A stretch of DNA of 64,000 bases, from assembly GCA_963611355.1 (NCBI GenBank), contig CAVDRM010000009.1, positions 1-64,000 of the forward strand, given 5' to 3'. Position numbers and translations under genes: made by a program. The first letter of the stretch is position 1; the number at the start of each line of letters is the position of its first letter. Source of the stretch: CAVDRM01 sp963611355. Its GTDB lineage: Bacteria > Bacillota > Clostridia > Christensenellales > Aristaeellaceae. The notes under the pieces are model-generated. The model saw only the letters and a program-made list of their open reading frames with translations, was not told where the DNA came from and did not search any database. Shown piece after piece: positions 16,970 to 26,466 of the stretch.

Positions 16970-18184
16970 TTATGCCTCTGTGCTCGTTCTCAGGTAAACG
17001 GGCAGCTCCTTTCCGTCCGCAAACGCCTGAATGCATGAAGGCTCAAAGGCAGCGGACAGGAGCGCTTTGTGCCCCGCTTGGATGGAAGCCTGAACGGAGC
17101 GCGTCTCGCCCTTTCCGTGCAGAAGGAGGGAGGTGACTGACTGCTTGGTCGGATTATACAGGGCGATATCGCCTGCCTCCTTCCAAGCCAGACAGACCGC
17201 TCCTTCGCGGAAAAGACAGACGCCGTCCGCGCCCTTGATATTTTCGACGGCGACCGCATCCTTCTGCACGCTGAGACCGTTTCCGCCCTCAAAGGCGTGA
17301 ATGCCGGTCACGGTATGCAGACCCCGCCGCAGGGTGCCGCGGGTCACCATCGCCACCCACTGCTCGTCCTCGTCGTAGGAGCGGCTGTAAGCCATCGGCA
17401 GGGCGGCGTCCACGATGTCGGCCATGTCCGTGTAATGCTGCCCGTAGTGCAGGTCGGCAAAAGCAAGGTCCTCATAGGCGCCCTCCGGCATCAGGGCAGC
17501 GCTGATTCTGATGTCCGGCCTTTCTTCCCTGGCCGCATCGGATAGGAGACGGGCAAAGACGCGCACATTCAGCCGCCGCGCCTCCGCCAGCAGGCGCACA
17601 TCCCTGTCCCCGCAGCGGTAGCGGTTGAAGATATATTCCTCATCCTTGCCATCCCCGACAAAGGTCTTGTCCATGATATGGCGGATGCGGCCAATATCAA
17701 CGCCGAAGGCGGCGTAACGCGCCATATCCTCCTTCGACCACCCGCAGATGACGCTGTTATACCGGATATAGTCAAGGTGCAGTCCGTCCAATGCGTAATG
17801 GCTGACCATATGGCGGATGATTCTGCACATATACCGCTGATATTCACAGTCCGTGATGCTGACGATTCGCGCATGCGGGCCGGACAGATAGTGATACAGG
17901 GCGCGCTCCGGATAAGCCGCGGCATAGGCTGCATCGCCGGCGGAGGTGAACCATGCATGCAGGCGCTGACCGCGGCCGTGAGCCGCGTCCAAGGCTTCCC
18001 GAAGCAGGTCGCGGCCTTGCACGGTCTGCTTTGCTTCCGCATAAGGGAAAATCGTGCTGCCGTTCAGCCCCTTTGTCAGCAGGTATACATCCGTAACGCC
18101 TGCGCGGGCGCACATATCGAAAGTTTTGCCAACACCGTTTTCAAGCAGGGAATCCGGCCACATCCAGACACCGAAAACACGCAT
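16970..18184 (-). CDS. GHL10-like (family-10-like) glycosyl hydrolase
   Basis: A 404-residue protein with a predicted TIM barrel. It begins FGVWMWPDSLLE and contains LDGLHLDYIRYN (about residues 135-146), the hallmark of the DUF187/GHL10 glycosyl-hydrolase-like family. A C-terminal beta-rich part (about 310-404) may be a small sandwich domain. GHL10 members are thought to act on glycans, including peptidoglycan-related ones, but few are characterised. No signal peptide is visible. The gene lies 33 nt downstream of the GH20 hexosaminidase on the same strand and ends at a strong terminator, so the two form an operon. Confidence 0.7.
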   Translation of the reverse strand: MRVFGVWMWPDSLLENGVGKTFDMCARAGVTDVYLLTKGLNGSTIFPYAEAKQTVQGRDLLREALDAAHGRGQRLHAWFTSAGDAAYAAAYPERALYHYLSGPHARIVSITDCEYQRYMCRIIRHMVSHYALDGLHLDYIRYNSVICGWSKEDMARYAAFGVDIGRIRHIMDKTFVGDGKDEEYIFNRYRCGDRDVRLLAEARRLNVRVFARLLSDAAREERPDIRISAALMPEGAYEDLAFADLHYGQHYTDMADIVDAALPMAYSRSYDEDEQWVAMVTRGTLRRGLHTVTGIHAFEGGNGLSVQKDAVAVENIKGADGVCLFREGAVCLAWKEAGDIALYNPTKQSVTSLLLHGKGETRSVQASIQAGHKALLSAAFEPSCIQAFADGKELPVYLRTSTEA

Positions 18185-18217
18185 GGTCTTCCCTCCGTCA
18201 GATTTTCTGCCGCCGCC

Positions 18218-20020
18218 TTACAGCTTCGGCGAAACATATACCTCGTAATACTGCATCCCGCCCTTGCGCGTGGGGTCCAGCATCGGCGCGTCCAGCTCGT
18301 CGATGGTATCCGTCTTTCCATCGGCGTATTCCAGAAGCGCCAGCGCAGCGTCCTTTGCGCGGCCGATGACCGAGCCGTAGCGCAGGGGGAACAGCTCCCA
18401 GCCGTTGCGTTTATAGGAGGCCAGCCACTGCCTGCGATGAATCGCCTGCAGCTTTTCATACAGGTCGATAAGCTCCGGAATATCCTTTTGGGCAACCTCG
18501 CGGAGCGCGGAACGATTTTTCTGCGCGTAGGCGCTGCGAATCTTCAAAATTGTCTGCGCCTTCAGGATGACCACGTCGAACAGGGCGCGGGCATAGACGC
18601 TCTGCGGATGCTCGGCATTGGCGGACAGCATTTCGCGCCCCTCCCGATACCGCTTGACAGCGGCCTCAAGGTCAGGGCTGCCGGGCAGCAGGTGATACAG
18701 CAGATCGCAGTAGACCAGCCCCTTTCCCGTGCGGTCGTCGGAGGCATCCCGATAGAAATGCCCGAAGCCCGCGTAGGTCTCCTCCTTCAGCCCCGTCAGC
18801 GTCTCCGCCATGCGGATCACATCGACCCGCCTGCATTCGGAACCGCGCCAGCAGAACTCGGAAAAAATCGGGAGCTGGCTCAGGGCAAGGAAGAAGTCGG
18901 TTTCATTGCCGTCATCGCCCCACATGGTCGCCATCACGGTTTTGATATGATGCGCTGCGCAGGCGCGAAGGGCGGGATACATGGTGGCGTCATTGCGCTC
19001 CACCTGCGGCAAAAAGCCGCTCCACGTCCATATCCCGCCGGCAAAAACGGTATTGGCGCCCATGCGTTCATGCTCGCAGAGCATATGCTCGTACCATTCC
19101 GGCTCCATGTGGTAATAGTCCCAGTACACCATGTCCACATCGGGCAGCCCGTCTATCACGCTCTGGGGGATGCGGGAATCCATATCATAGTATTCATTGT
19201 CCTTGGAGCCGAGGCGGAAGAACATATCGCTCCACATCATGGGATGGAAATGATATTTTTCGCAGATGTCCGTCACCCTTTTCAGGTGCCGCTTCAGCAG
19301 CTCAAAGCGGTCTACGGGACCGTGCTTGGCGTAGTAGCGCATCAGCCCCATGTTGTGCGCCTCGTCCATGCCGATGTGGAGGCGGTTCGTTCTGACGCAG
19401 CCGCGGATGGAGCGGATTTCAGCCTCGATAAAGGCGTAGGTCTCCTCCTCGTCCGCCAGCAGGCAGTATGGGGTGTCCTTCAGATGCTCAGCGTCGCGCC
19501 ACTGCAAAAACTGTCCCAGATGCGCCAGCGTTTGAATCTGCGGCAGCAGCTCAATGCCCAGAGAGGCCGCGTATTCGTCGATTTCCTTCAGCTCCTGCGG
19601 CGTGTAGCGCCCGCGCAGATGGCCGAAATAGGGATATTCGGGCACGGTGTAGGTATCTTCCATATACATGACGAACAGGTTCAGCCCCAGCGCAGCCAAG
19701 TGGTCCAAGTAGCGCTTGCAGGCTTCGACCGTCATCACGGCGCCCCGCGAGCAGTCGATGAACGCGCCGCAGGAGTCGATGTGCCGCTCTTGGCGGATAT
19801 GGAGCGTTTTTTGGCCCTCCATGTCCGCCTGCGTCAGCAGGAAACAGGCGCGGGCGAGCGCCGCCGTATCGGGCGCGGTCACGACCGCCTCCCCTCCGTC
19901 CCATGAAACGGAGAGCGCATCGGCCTGCGATGCCCTGATGCCGCAGGGCAGGGGGCGGTGAAGCACATGCTGCACGGCATTCTGCGCGGCAGAGAGCTGT
20001 GCCAAGGTAAATGCTGCCAT
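18218..20020 (-). CDS. Glycoside hydrolase family 20 beta-N-acetylhexosaminidase
   Basis: A 600-residue GH20 enzyme. A small N-terminal alpha/beta domain (about 1-80) precedes the barrel, which starts around CGAFIDCSRGA. The catalytic pair is D219-E220 in HIGMDEAHNMG; substrate-assisted catalysis uses the acetamido group of GlcNAc or GalNAc. A helical C-terminal domain (about 430-600) fits the cytoplasmic Gcn-like hexosaminidases. No signal peptide, so it cleaves imported oligosaccharides. AAGGAGGAG lies upstream of the ATG. It is divergent from the ABC importer at 20234, which probably brings in its substrate. Confidence 0.88.
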   Translation of the reverse strand: MAAFTLAQLSAAQNAVQHVLHRPLPCGIRASQADALSVSWDGGEAVVTAPDTAALARACFLLTQADMEGQKTLHIRQERHIDSCGAFIDCSRGAVMTVEACKRYLDHLAALGLNLFVMYMEDTYTVPEYPYFGHLRGRYTPQELKEIDEYAASLGIELLPQIQTLAHLGQFLQWRDAEHLKDTPYCLLADEEETYAFIEAEIRSIRGCVRTNRLHIGMDEAHNMGLMRYYAKHGPVDRFELLKRHLKRVTDICEKYHFHPMMWSDMFFRLGSKDNEYYDMDSRIPQSVIDGLPDVDMVYWDYYHMEPEWYEHMLCEHERMGANTVFAGGIWTWSGFLPQVERNDATMYPALRACAAHHIKTVMATMWGDDGNETDFFLALSQLPIFSEFCWRGSECRRVDVIRMAETLTGLKEETYAGFGHFYRDASDDRTGKGLVYCDLLYHLLPGSPDLEAAVKRYREGREMLSANAEHPQSVYARALFDVVILKAQTILKIRSAYAQKNRSALREVAQKDIPELIDLYEKLQAIHRRQWLASYKRNGWELFPLRYGSVIGRAKDAALALLEYADGKTDTIDELDAPMLDPTRKGGMQYYEVYVSPKL

Positions 20021-20131
20021 GAAATTGCTCCTCCTTGAAGAAGATTGTACAGTCCTTTTTATATTCTGTTCCGTAAGGGAAATTCCTTCTGAACATCGGA
20101 AAAATATTTTTAAGGGATATTGATAAAAGGC

Positions 20132-20160
20132 TTGTGTTTATTTGGAATATATGGTAAAAT
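20132..20160 (+). promoter_or_regulatory. Probable promoter for the ABC importer operon
   Basis: TTGTGT (20132-20137), 17-nt spacer, TAAAAT (20155-20160), 74 nt before the first permease. Confidence 0.6.
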
Positions 20161-20233
20161 GCTGTTGGCAACATAAACAGTCCCGCATGTCCGAAGCCCA
20201 AGCTTATCCTTATGGAAGGAGAACCAATGACTC

Positions 20234-21226
20234 ATGGCACTGTTAAAGAAAACGAAGATGCCGGCAGACAGCGACTGCGCGGCATTACCGAAGCCTAAAA
20301 AGAAGCGCTTCACCTTCGATGACTTGGAGCTGACCATTTTGTCTCTTCCGACGGTGGCGTGGTACATCGCCTTCTGCTATGTCCCGCTGTTCGGCATCGT
20401 TTTCGCCTTCAAGAAATGGAAGATGAAGCCCGGCAAGAGCTTTCTGTACAGCCTGTTTGTCAACAGCAAATGGGTGGGGCTCGACAATTTCAAGTTTCTG
20501 TTTCTGAACCCCCAAATGGGCAATATCATCCGCAACACGCTGGTATACAATGTCATCTTCCTCATCATCGGCGTGACGCTTCCGGTTATTCTGGCCATCA
20601 TGATTTCCTATATGTATTCCAACAAGCTGCGAAAGGTATGCCAGACAGCCACCTTCCTGCCCCATTTTTTGAGCTGGGTCATCGTGAGCTATTTTGTATA
20701 CGCCTTCCTATCCACGGACCGCGGCCTCATCAATTCCATCCTGACAAGCAACGGCAGTCAGGCCATCCGCTGGTATCAGTCCCCCGAATACTGGCCGGGC
20801 ATCCTGATCTTCATGAACACATGGAAGACCTTCGGCTATTCCATGGTCGTTTATCTGGCGTCCCTGACGGGCATTGACAAGGGCTTGTATGAAAGCGCCG
20901 TGATAGACGGGGCGACCATATGGCAGCAGATCAAAGGAATCACCCTGCCGCTTCTGCGGCCGATTTTGTCCATCATGTTCATCCTCAACGTAGGTCATAT
21001 CTTTACCTCCGAGTTCGGCCTGTTCTATCATGTCACAAGAGACTCCGGCTCTCTGCTTTCCGTCACGCAGACGATTGATGTGTACGTCTACAAGGCACTG
21101 ATGGAGAATAACAACTACGGTTACAGCGCGGCGACCAGCCTGCTGCAAAACACCATCGGCTGCATTCTGATTATCATCACCAATCTGGTGGTCAAGCGAA
21201 TCGACCCTGAGAGCGGCCTGTTCTGA
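20234..21226 (+). CDS. ABC transporter permease, LplB type
   Basis: A 330-residue inner-membrane permease with six hydrophobic helices and the binding-protein-dependent EAA loop (YESAVIDGATIWQQIKGITLPLL). The N-terminus is cytoplasmic and lysine-rich (PKPKKKRF) before the first helix. It resembles the LplB/YtcP-type permeases that import oligosaccharides with a large lipoprotein or exported binding protein. The start is slightly uncertain: GGAAGGAG lies 12 nt before this ATG but only 5 nt before an ATG at 20227 in another frame, which stops after 23 codons. The short frame may be a leader or chance. First gene of an operon with a second permease and a binding protein. Confidence 0.85.
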   Translation: MALLKKTKMPADSDCAALPKPKKKRFTFDDLELTILSLPTVAWYIAFCYVPLFGIVFAFKKWKMKPGKSFLYSLFVNSKWVGLDNFKFLFLNPQMGNIIRNTLVYNVIFLIIGVTLPVILAIMISYMYSNKLRKVCQTATFLPHFLSWVIVSYFVYAFLSTDRGLINSILTSNGSQAIRWYQSPEYWPGILIFMNTWKTFGYSMVVYLASLTGIDKGLYESAVIDGATIWQQIKGITLPLLRPILSIMFILNVGHIFTSEFGLFYHVTRDSGSLLSVTQTIDVYVYKALMENNNYGYSAATSLLQNTIGCILIIITNLVVKRIDPESGLF

Positions 21227-21237
21227 GGAGGAATATT

Positions 21238-22167
21238 ATGAGCAGAAAAAAAACGCATGCCGATGAGGGACAGCCGCGCTGGAACAGAGTCAAGCCGCTG
21301 ACGAATGTCATCATCAGTCTGATTTTCGTCCTGCTGGCGCTGTCCACGCTCCTGCCGCTTATCTTCGTTATCATCATTTCGTTTTCCTCGGATGCTTCCG
21401 TGTCCGTCAACGGCTACAGCTTCTTCCCGTCGGAATGGTCTTTGAACGCCTATCGCTATATGTGGCAGAGCATTGACTATATCGGCCGCTCCTTCCTGAA
21501 TTCCGTCGGCATTACCGTGATCGGCACGGTGCTGGCGCTTATCCTCATCGCAACGATGGGCTATGCGCTCAGCCGACCCAATTTCCGCCTGAAGAAGCAG
21601 TTTACCTGGCTGATTTTTCTGCCCATGTTTTTCGGCGGCGGCCTGGTCGCCTCCTACATGGTCAACACGCAGATATACCATCTCAAGAACACCTACGCGG
21701 CCCTCATCCTGCCGGGCGCCTGCTCCGGCTGGTACATCATCATCATGCGCACCTTCTTCACCAGCACGGTGCCGGACTCCATCATCGAATCGGGCAAGAT
21801 GGACGGCGCGAGGCAGATACGCATTTTCCTTCAGCTTGTGCTGCCGATTTCCCTGCCGGTCATTGCGACCATCGGCCTGTTCATGACCTTCAGCTACTGG
21901 AACGCATGGTACGGCGCAATGCTGTACCTTGACAGCGCTCACCGCGAGCTTTATCCTTTGCAGTATGTGCTGATAAGCATCCAGAAAAACATCGAGTTCA
22001 TGCAGGTCATGGAGGCAAACGGCGTTTCCACCGTTGACCTTTCCCTCCCGACCGAGACCTTCCGCATGGCCGTGGTCACCATCGTCGTGCTGCCCATTGC
22101 CTGCTCCTATCCCTTTTTCCAGCGCTTCTTTGTCGGCGGTCTGACCATCGGCGCCGTCAAGGGATGA
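21238..22167 (+). CDS. ABC transporter permease, LplC/carbohydrate type
   Basis: A 309-residue permease of the CUT1 family, with six predicted transmembrane helices and the EAA motif around IIESGKMDGARQIRIFLQLVLP. It pairs with the upstream permease to form the membrane channel of a sugar importer. A GGAGG site lies between the two genes. The ATPase subunit is not encoded here, as usual for CUT1 systems that share an MsmK-like ATPase. Confidence 0.88.
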   Translation: MSRKKTHADEGQPRWNRVKPLTNVIISLIFVLLALSTLLPLIFVIIISFSSDASVSVNGYSFFPSEWSLNAYRYMWQSIDYIGRSFLNSVGITVIGTVLALILIATMGYALSRPNFRLKKQFTWLIFLPMFFGGGLVASYMVNTQIYHLKNTYAALILPGACSGWYIIIMRTFFTSTVPDSIIESGKMDGARQIRIFLQLVLPISLPVIATIGLFMTFSYWNAWYGAMLYLDSAHRELYPLQYVLISIQKNIEFMQVMEANGVSTVDLSLPTETFRMAVVTIVVLPIACSYPFFQRFFVGGLTIGAVKG

Positions 22168-22223
22168 CATTTGCTTCTCATGCGACTGAAGCCGCGTGAA
22201 ATATACAAAAGGAGGAAACCCGT

Positions 22224-23675
22224 ATGAAGAAACTCATATCCCTCATTCTGGTGCTGGCAATGATGCTGAGCCTGTGCGCAGTATCCGCCGGCGCGGAAGA
22301 AACCAAGACGCTGGTCTGGTGGACGATTACCGGCGGCGACGCCCCCATCGATGCCCAGAAGGTCATCGAGGCCGCCAACAAGATCTCCCAGGAGAAGATC
22401 GGCGTGAAGGTCGATCTCCAGTTCATGACCTCCGACCAGCTCACCATGAGCCTGAATGCCGGTGAATACTATGACCTGATTTTCACCTGCAATTGGTTCA
22501 ACAACTACGATGAGAACGCCCGCAACGAATATTACTATGATATTACCGATTTGCTGGCTGATTATCCGGATTTGTACAATGCCATCGACCCGTGGTGGTC
22601 TGGCGCTGTCGTGAATGACCGCATCTACGGCATCCCCGCGCTGAAGGACATCGGCATCCAGGTGTTCTTCCGCATGAACAGCGATTATTTTGAAAACGAA
22701 AAGGGCATGGCGCTTCCCGATGAAATGAAGTTCGAGGAGCTGGAGCCCTATCTGGCCGCATGGAAAGCGGATCATCCGAACGAATATCCGCTGCATATGA
22801 CCAAGAGCGGTCTGACCGGCTTCTGGCAGGTGCATCAGCGCGTGGTCAGCAGCTATCTGGTCATTCCCTATGAGGCCACCGGCGATGCTGCCACCACCAT
22901 CATTCCGATTTGGGAAGATGAGACATACATGAACATGCTCCGCTGCCTGCACAAGTGGTATGAGCTGGGCTACATCAATCCAGACGCCGCCACGAACGAA
23001 TCCCTGCCGATGGAGCTTGGCACGCCCGTCCGCTCCGGCACTGCCTGGACCGGCTACAAGGGCTGGAGCAATCCGGACACCTACGGCTTCAACGTGAAGC
23101 TCGTGCAGTACATCGGACCGTACATGAGCCGTGCTTCCATGCAGGGCGCGCTGTTCGCCATCAATGCCGGCGCCTCTGAGGAAAACGCCCGCGCTTCCCT
23201 CGAATACTTCCAGCTCCTCTACACCGACACCGCCTTCCGCGACATTCTGGCCTACGGCATCGAGGGCGAGCACTTCAACTACCTGTCCAACGGCACCGTG
23301 CTGCGCACCGAACTCGGCAAGAGCAACTACAGCTTTGATACCTACTGCACCGGCCCTGTTGTCAGTGCCAGCGTCGTCTCTGCCAGCGAATCCCTTCTGG
23401 GCGAGCCGGACCAGTGGGCGCAGGTCTATGAGAACTACAAGAAGGCCTCCATCAGCGCCATCGGCTCCTTCTCCTATGACGGCACCGATACCGAGGACGT
23501 CCGCACCGCGCTGTATGCCATCTATCAGAACCACTTCAACGAGCTTGTGACCGGCACCGTTGACCCGGACGAGACCTTCGCAAAGATTGCCGAGGAAATG
23601 TATGCCATCGGCCTGCAGGACGTGATTGACGATGCGCAGAGCCAGCTTGACGAGTATCTCGCCAGCAATCAGTAA
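22224..23675 (+). CDS. Extracellular solute-binding protein of the importer
   Basis: A 483-residue exported binding protein. Residues 1-24 form a Sec signal (MKKLISLILVL core, cleavage near SAGA-E). The only cysteine there is in LSLC, which is a poor lipobox, so lipid anchoring is doubtful. The mature part has the two-lobe periplasmic-binding fold and a C-terminal region like that in LplA-type (DUF3502-containing) proteins. AAAGGAGG lies 9 nt upstream. It provides substrate to the two permeases. A terminator follows, though the peptidase genes downstream may still be co-regulated. Ligand unknown; the surrounding hexosaminidases suggest an amino-sugar oligosaccharide. Confidence 0.85.
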   Translation: MKKLISLILVLAMMLSLCAVSAGAEETKTLVWWTITGGDAPIDAQKVIEAANKISQEKIGVKVDLQFMTSDQLTMSLNAGEYYDLIFTCNWFNNYDENARNEYYYDITDLLADYPDLYNAIDPWWSGAVVNDRIYGIPALKDIGIQVFFRMNSDYFENEKGMALPDEMKFEELEPYLAAWKADHPNEYPLHMTKSGLTGFWQVHQRVVSSYLVIPYEATGDAATTIIPIWEDETYMNMLRCLHKWYELGYINPDAATNESLPMELGTPVRSGTAWTGYKGWSNPDTYGFNVKLVQYIGPYMSRASMQGALFAINAGASEENARASLEYFQLLYTDTAFRDILAYGIEGEHFNYLSNGTVLRTELGKSNYSFDTYCTGPVVSASVVSASESLLGEPDQWAQVYENYKKASISAIGSFSYDGTDTEDVRTALYAIYQNHFNELVTGTVDPDETFAKIAEEMYAIGLQDVIDDAQSQLDEYLASNQ

Positions 23676-23712
23676 CATCTGACCTGTCATCAGGTTAAAC
23701 AGCAAACAATCC

Positions 23713-23743
23713 GGGGACTCGGTTTGGCCGGGTCCCCCTTTTC
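23713..23743 (+). terminator. Terminator after the binding-protein gene
   Basis: A 10-bp stem with one G-U pair (23713-23722 with 23728-23737), 5-nt loop, then CTTTTCC. It separates importer genes from the peptidase pair. Confidence 0.7.
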
Positions 23744-23845
23744 CATCTGATTATGTTCATACCGCCGAACGGCCGAAACATTGAAATTTCGCCCGAACAT
23801 TCAATGAATCGGAAGGGAAACGGTATCAGAAAAGAGGCCGTGATA

Positions 23846-25057
23846 ATGAACGCACAGACATATCCCGTCGACCAGGAAATGATGGTCCGCATCCGCCGGG
23901 AGCTGCATATGTATCCGGAGCGGGGGTGGGACTTGGACAGGACAGCCGCACTTGTCTGCCATGAGCTGGATGCAATAGGCATATCCTATGCATTCGGAAC
24001 ATACGGGCGCAACACAATTGTTGCGACGCTGAATCCGGATGTCACCGCATTCACCATCGGAATCCGCGCCGATATGGACGCCCTGCCGCTTGAAGAAGCC
24101 GACCACGGCCAGCCCTATATCTCCCGTCATCCCGGCGTGATGCACGCCTGCGGCCATGACGCGCACACCGCGATGCTGCTGGGCACCTGCAAGGCGCTGT
24201 GGGCGATGCGCAACCAAATCCGCTGCCGGGTCAAGTTTATTTTCCAGCCCTCCGAGGAGGCGCGCCCCAGCGGGGCGAATGTCATGTGTCAAAACGGCGT
24301 GATGCGGGACATTGACTGCATCATCATGTGCCATGTCAACTGCATTGACGACGTTCATGTGATTTCCTCCAATCCGTCCGCCACCAACTGCTCCTCCGTC
24401 GCCTTTTACATCACGCTCGGCGGCAAGGCCGTGCATGTGGCCACACCGCATGCCGGCATCGATGCGCTGGCTGCGGGCGTTAAGGTTTATAATGGCATCC
24501 AAATGCTGCTCAGCCGCGAGGTCGATCCCTTTGATATGTGCGTCATGAGCGTCGCCGTCATGCAGGCGGGCAGCACGGTGTCCTCCAATGCCGACAAGTG
24601 CCGGATGGAGGGCTCTTTGCGGTGCTTTAAGGATGAAACGATGGCTTGGGCCAGAAAGCGGCTGGAAAAGCTGGTTCGCTGCGTAGCGGAGGAGACGGGG
24701 GTCACCTGGGAGCTTGCATGGTCCGGCGAGCCGCTTCCCAGCGCGCACAATGACCCGGCGATGTACGATGCCTTTGTCCGCTCCGCCCGAAAGGTCGTGG
24801 GTACGGAAAAGGTCGTCCATTTGCCCACATCGCCCGGAGCGGAGGACTTTGCCTATTACGAAAAGGAAAAGCCCGGCCTGCTGTTTGGGCTGGGTATGCG
24901 GAACGAGGCGAAAAACGCCGTCTATCCGGCGCATACGAAAAACTGGGATATCGATGAGGACGGCCTGCAAACGGGTGCGCGAGTGTTTATGCAGTTCGTG
25001 CTGGATAACATGGACGGCATCAGCGGCATGAAAATCCCCGATAAGGAGAAGAAATAA
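23846..25057 (+). CDS. M20-family amidohydrolase/peptidase
   Basis: A 403-residue metal-dependent amidohydrolase of the M20D (carboxypeptidase Ss1, aminoacylase, IAA-amino-acid hydrolase) group. Metal-site motifs MHACGHDAHTAMLLG (about residues 98-112) and PSEEARPSGA are clear, and a lid domain lies in the middle. It releases an amino acid or acyl group from small N-acyl compounds in the cytoplasm. The start at 23846 has AAAGAGG 8 nt upstream; an earlier ATG at 23753 lies just after the terminator and lacks a site. Its stop overlaps the start of the next gene by one base (TAATG), so the two are translationally coupled. Confidence 0.85.
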   Translation: MNAQTYPVDQEMMVRIRRELHMYPERGWDLDRTAALVCHELDAIGISYAFGTYGRNTIVATLNPDVTAFTIGIRADMDALPLEEADHGQPYISRHPGVMHACGHDAHTAMLLGTCKALWAMRNQIRCRVKFIFQPSEEARPSGANVMCQNGVMRDIDCIIMCHVNCIDDVHVISSNPSATNCSSVAFYITLGGKAVHVATPHAGIDALAAGVKVYNGIQMLLSREVDPFDMCVMSVAVMQAGSTVSSNADKCRMEGSLRCFKDETMAWARKRLEKLVRCVAEETGVTWELAWSGEPLPSAHNDPAMYDAFVRSARKVVGTEKVVHLPTSPGAEDFAYYEKEKPGLLFGLGMRNEAKNAVYPAHTKNWDIDEDGLQTGARVFMQFVLDNMDGISGMKIPDKEKK

Positions 25058-26382
25058 TGCGTTCGTTTTATTGTCAGCTTGATTATGAGTCTGTGCCGTA
25101 TCTGTCCTCGCAGGGAGCGGCCGACGGAAATATCGCCAATAACGGCTGCGGCGTCTGCTCCTGCTCGATGGTGGCGGAGAATTTGGCCGGCGTTTCACTT
25201 CCGCCGGAGGAATGCGCGGCATTAAGCAAGGCGAGCGGCGCCAGAGAGGGCTTCGGCACAAATTTGTTTGTGTTTGCGCCGTATTTTGCCCAGTATGCGG
25301 GGCTGGATTATCAAATCGCCTGGGAGCCTGAGGAGGCGCTCCGCTTTTTGCAGGAAAAGAAGGGCATGGTGGTCGCCAACACGCAGGGCGACCGTCCGAA
25401 GGACGGCTACATCGGTGTTTTTTCCGACAGCGGCCACTATATCGTGCTGGCCGCGGCGGAGGGCAGCACCGTCAAGGTCTGGGACCCCATGTACCGCATC
25501 GGCAGCGGGCGCTACGATACGCCCGGCAGAAAGGGCAAGGTGCGTCTGGACGGGAACGAGGCCTATGCCGATTTTTCCGTGATTGAGCAGGACTGTAAGG
25601 ACAGGCCGTATTTCTTGTTCAGCAAAGCAAAAAAGCCGTTGCCGCGCCCTCTTATCGGCGTCATCAGCTGTGTCCGCGATGAAGGGAAAACCCAGTACGT
25701 ATACCGCAAGTATATGCAGGCCGTGCAGGACGCGGGCGGAATGCCCGTGCTGCTGAGCATCGACCCGCCGGAGGAGACCATGCAGGAGCTGCTGAGCCGC
25801 ATGGACGGCCTGCTGCTGGCGGGCGGGCACGACATCGACCCCGCGTGCTATGGGCAGACGCCCATTCCGGAGCTCGGTGCGGTTTCTCACGAGCGCGATG
25901 CGAGCGAATTTCCCATGATTCGCCTGTTCAGAGAGATGAACAAGCCCATTTTGGGCATCTGCCGCGGCATTCAGGCGATGGCCGTGGCCTTCGGCGGAAC
26001 GCTGTATCAGGATCTGCCGACACAAAAGCCGTCCGGGACAGACCATTATCCCGACAAAGAGGGCTGGAGCATCCGCGAAGCGCACAGCGTTTCCGTGGTG
26101 CGCGGGACGCGGCTTGAGGCGATTGCGGGCGGCGGGGAATGGCCGGTCAATTCCTATCACCACCAGGCGGTCAAAACACTGCCGGAGGGAGCACGGCTTG
26201 CGGCGCTGGCGCCGGACGGCGTGATAGAAGCCTTTGAAATGCCCGAAGGCGCTCTGTGCTTAGGCGTGCAGTGGCATCCGGAGCGCACCTGTGACACGGA
26301 CGCACACGCCTTTTCGCTGTTCAAGGCGCTGGTGTACAGCGCCCGCGCCGGTATGATTGATTTGGGCGAGGGAAAGAAATAA
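25057..26382 (+). CDS. Fusion of a C39-like cysteine peptidase and a C26 gamma-glutamyl hydrolase
   Basis: A 441-residue two-domain protein. Residues 1-190 look like a C39-like papain-fold peptidase: NNGCGVCSCSMV places a candidate nucleophile at C31, with H127 (SGHYIVL) and D143 (VWDP). Residues 198-441 are a class I glutamine-amidotransferase-like domain of the gamma-glutamyl-gamma-aminobutyrate hydrolase (PuuD, C26) type, with AGGHDIDP, nucleophile C302 in GICRGIQAM, and H407/E409 in GVQWHPE. No signal peptide, so both act in the cytoplasm. It is coupled to the M20 peptidase. Together they could break down peptides carrying gamma-glutamyl bonds, as found in peptidoglycan stems, but this is inference. 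Confidence 0.75.
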   Translation: MRSFYCQLDYESVPYLSSQGAADGNIANNGCGVCSCSMVAENLAGVSLPPEECAALSKASGAREGFGTNLFVFAPYFAQYAGLDYQIAWEPEEALRFLQEKKGMVVANTQGDRPKDGYIGVFSDSGHYIVLAAAEGSTVKVWDPMYRIGSGRYDTPGRKGKVRLDGNEAYADFSVIEQDCKDRPYFLFSKAKKPLPRPLIGVISCVRDEGKTQYVYRKYMQAVQDAGGMPVLLSIDPPEETMQELLSRMDGLLLAGGHDIDPACYGQTPIPELGAVSHERDASEFPMIRLFREMNKPILGICRGIQAMAVAFGGTLYQDLPTQKPSGTDHYPDKEGWSIREAHSVSVVRGTRLEAIAGGGEWPVNSYHHQAVKTLPEGARLAALAPDGVIEAFEMPEGALCLGVQWHPERTCDTDAHAFSLFKALVYSARAGMIDLGEGKK

Positions 26383-26466
26383 CATATTCCATTCGGCGTT
26401 TCCTGGACAATGTCCGAGGTTCAACGTACAATGAATTTCAGAGATGAAGAAAAGGAGCGCCGTCTG

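Noticed and set aside
20044..20072. A promoter for the GH20 gene
   Set aside because: A TACAAT is present on the minus strand (20049-20044), but no acceptable -35 could be seen.
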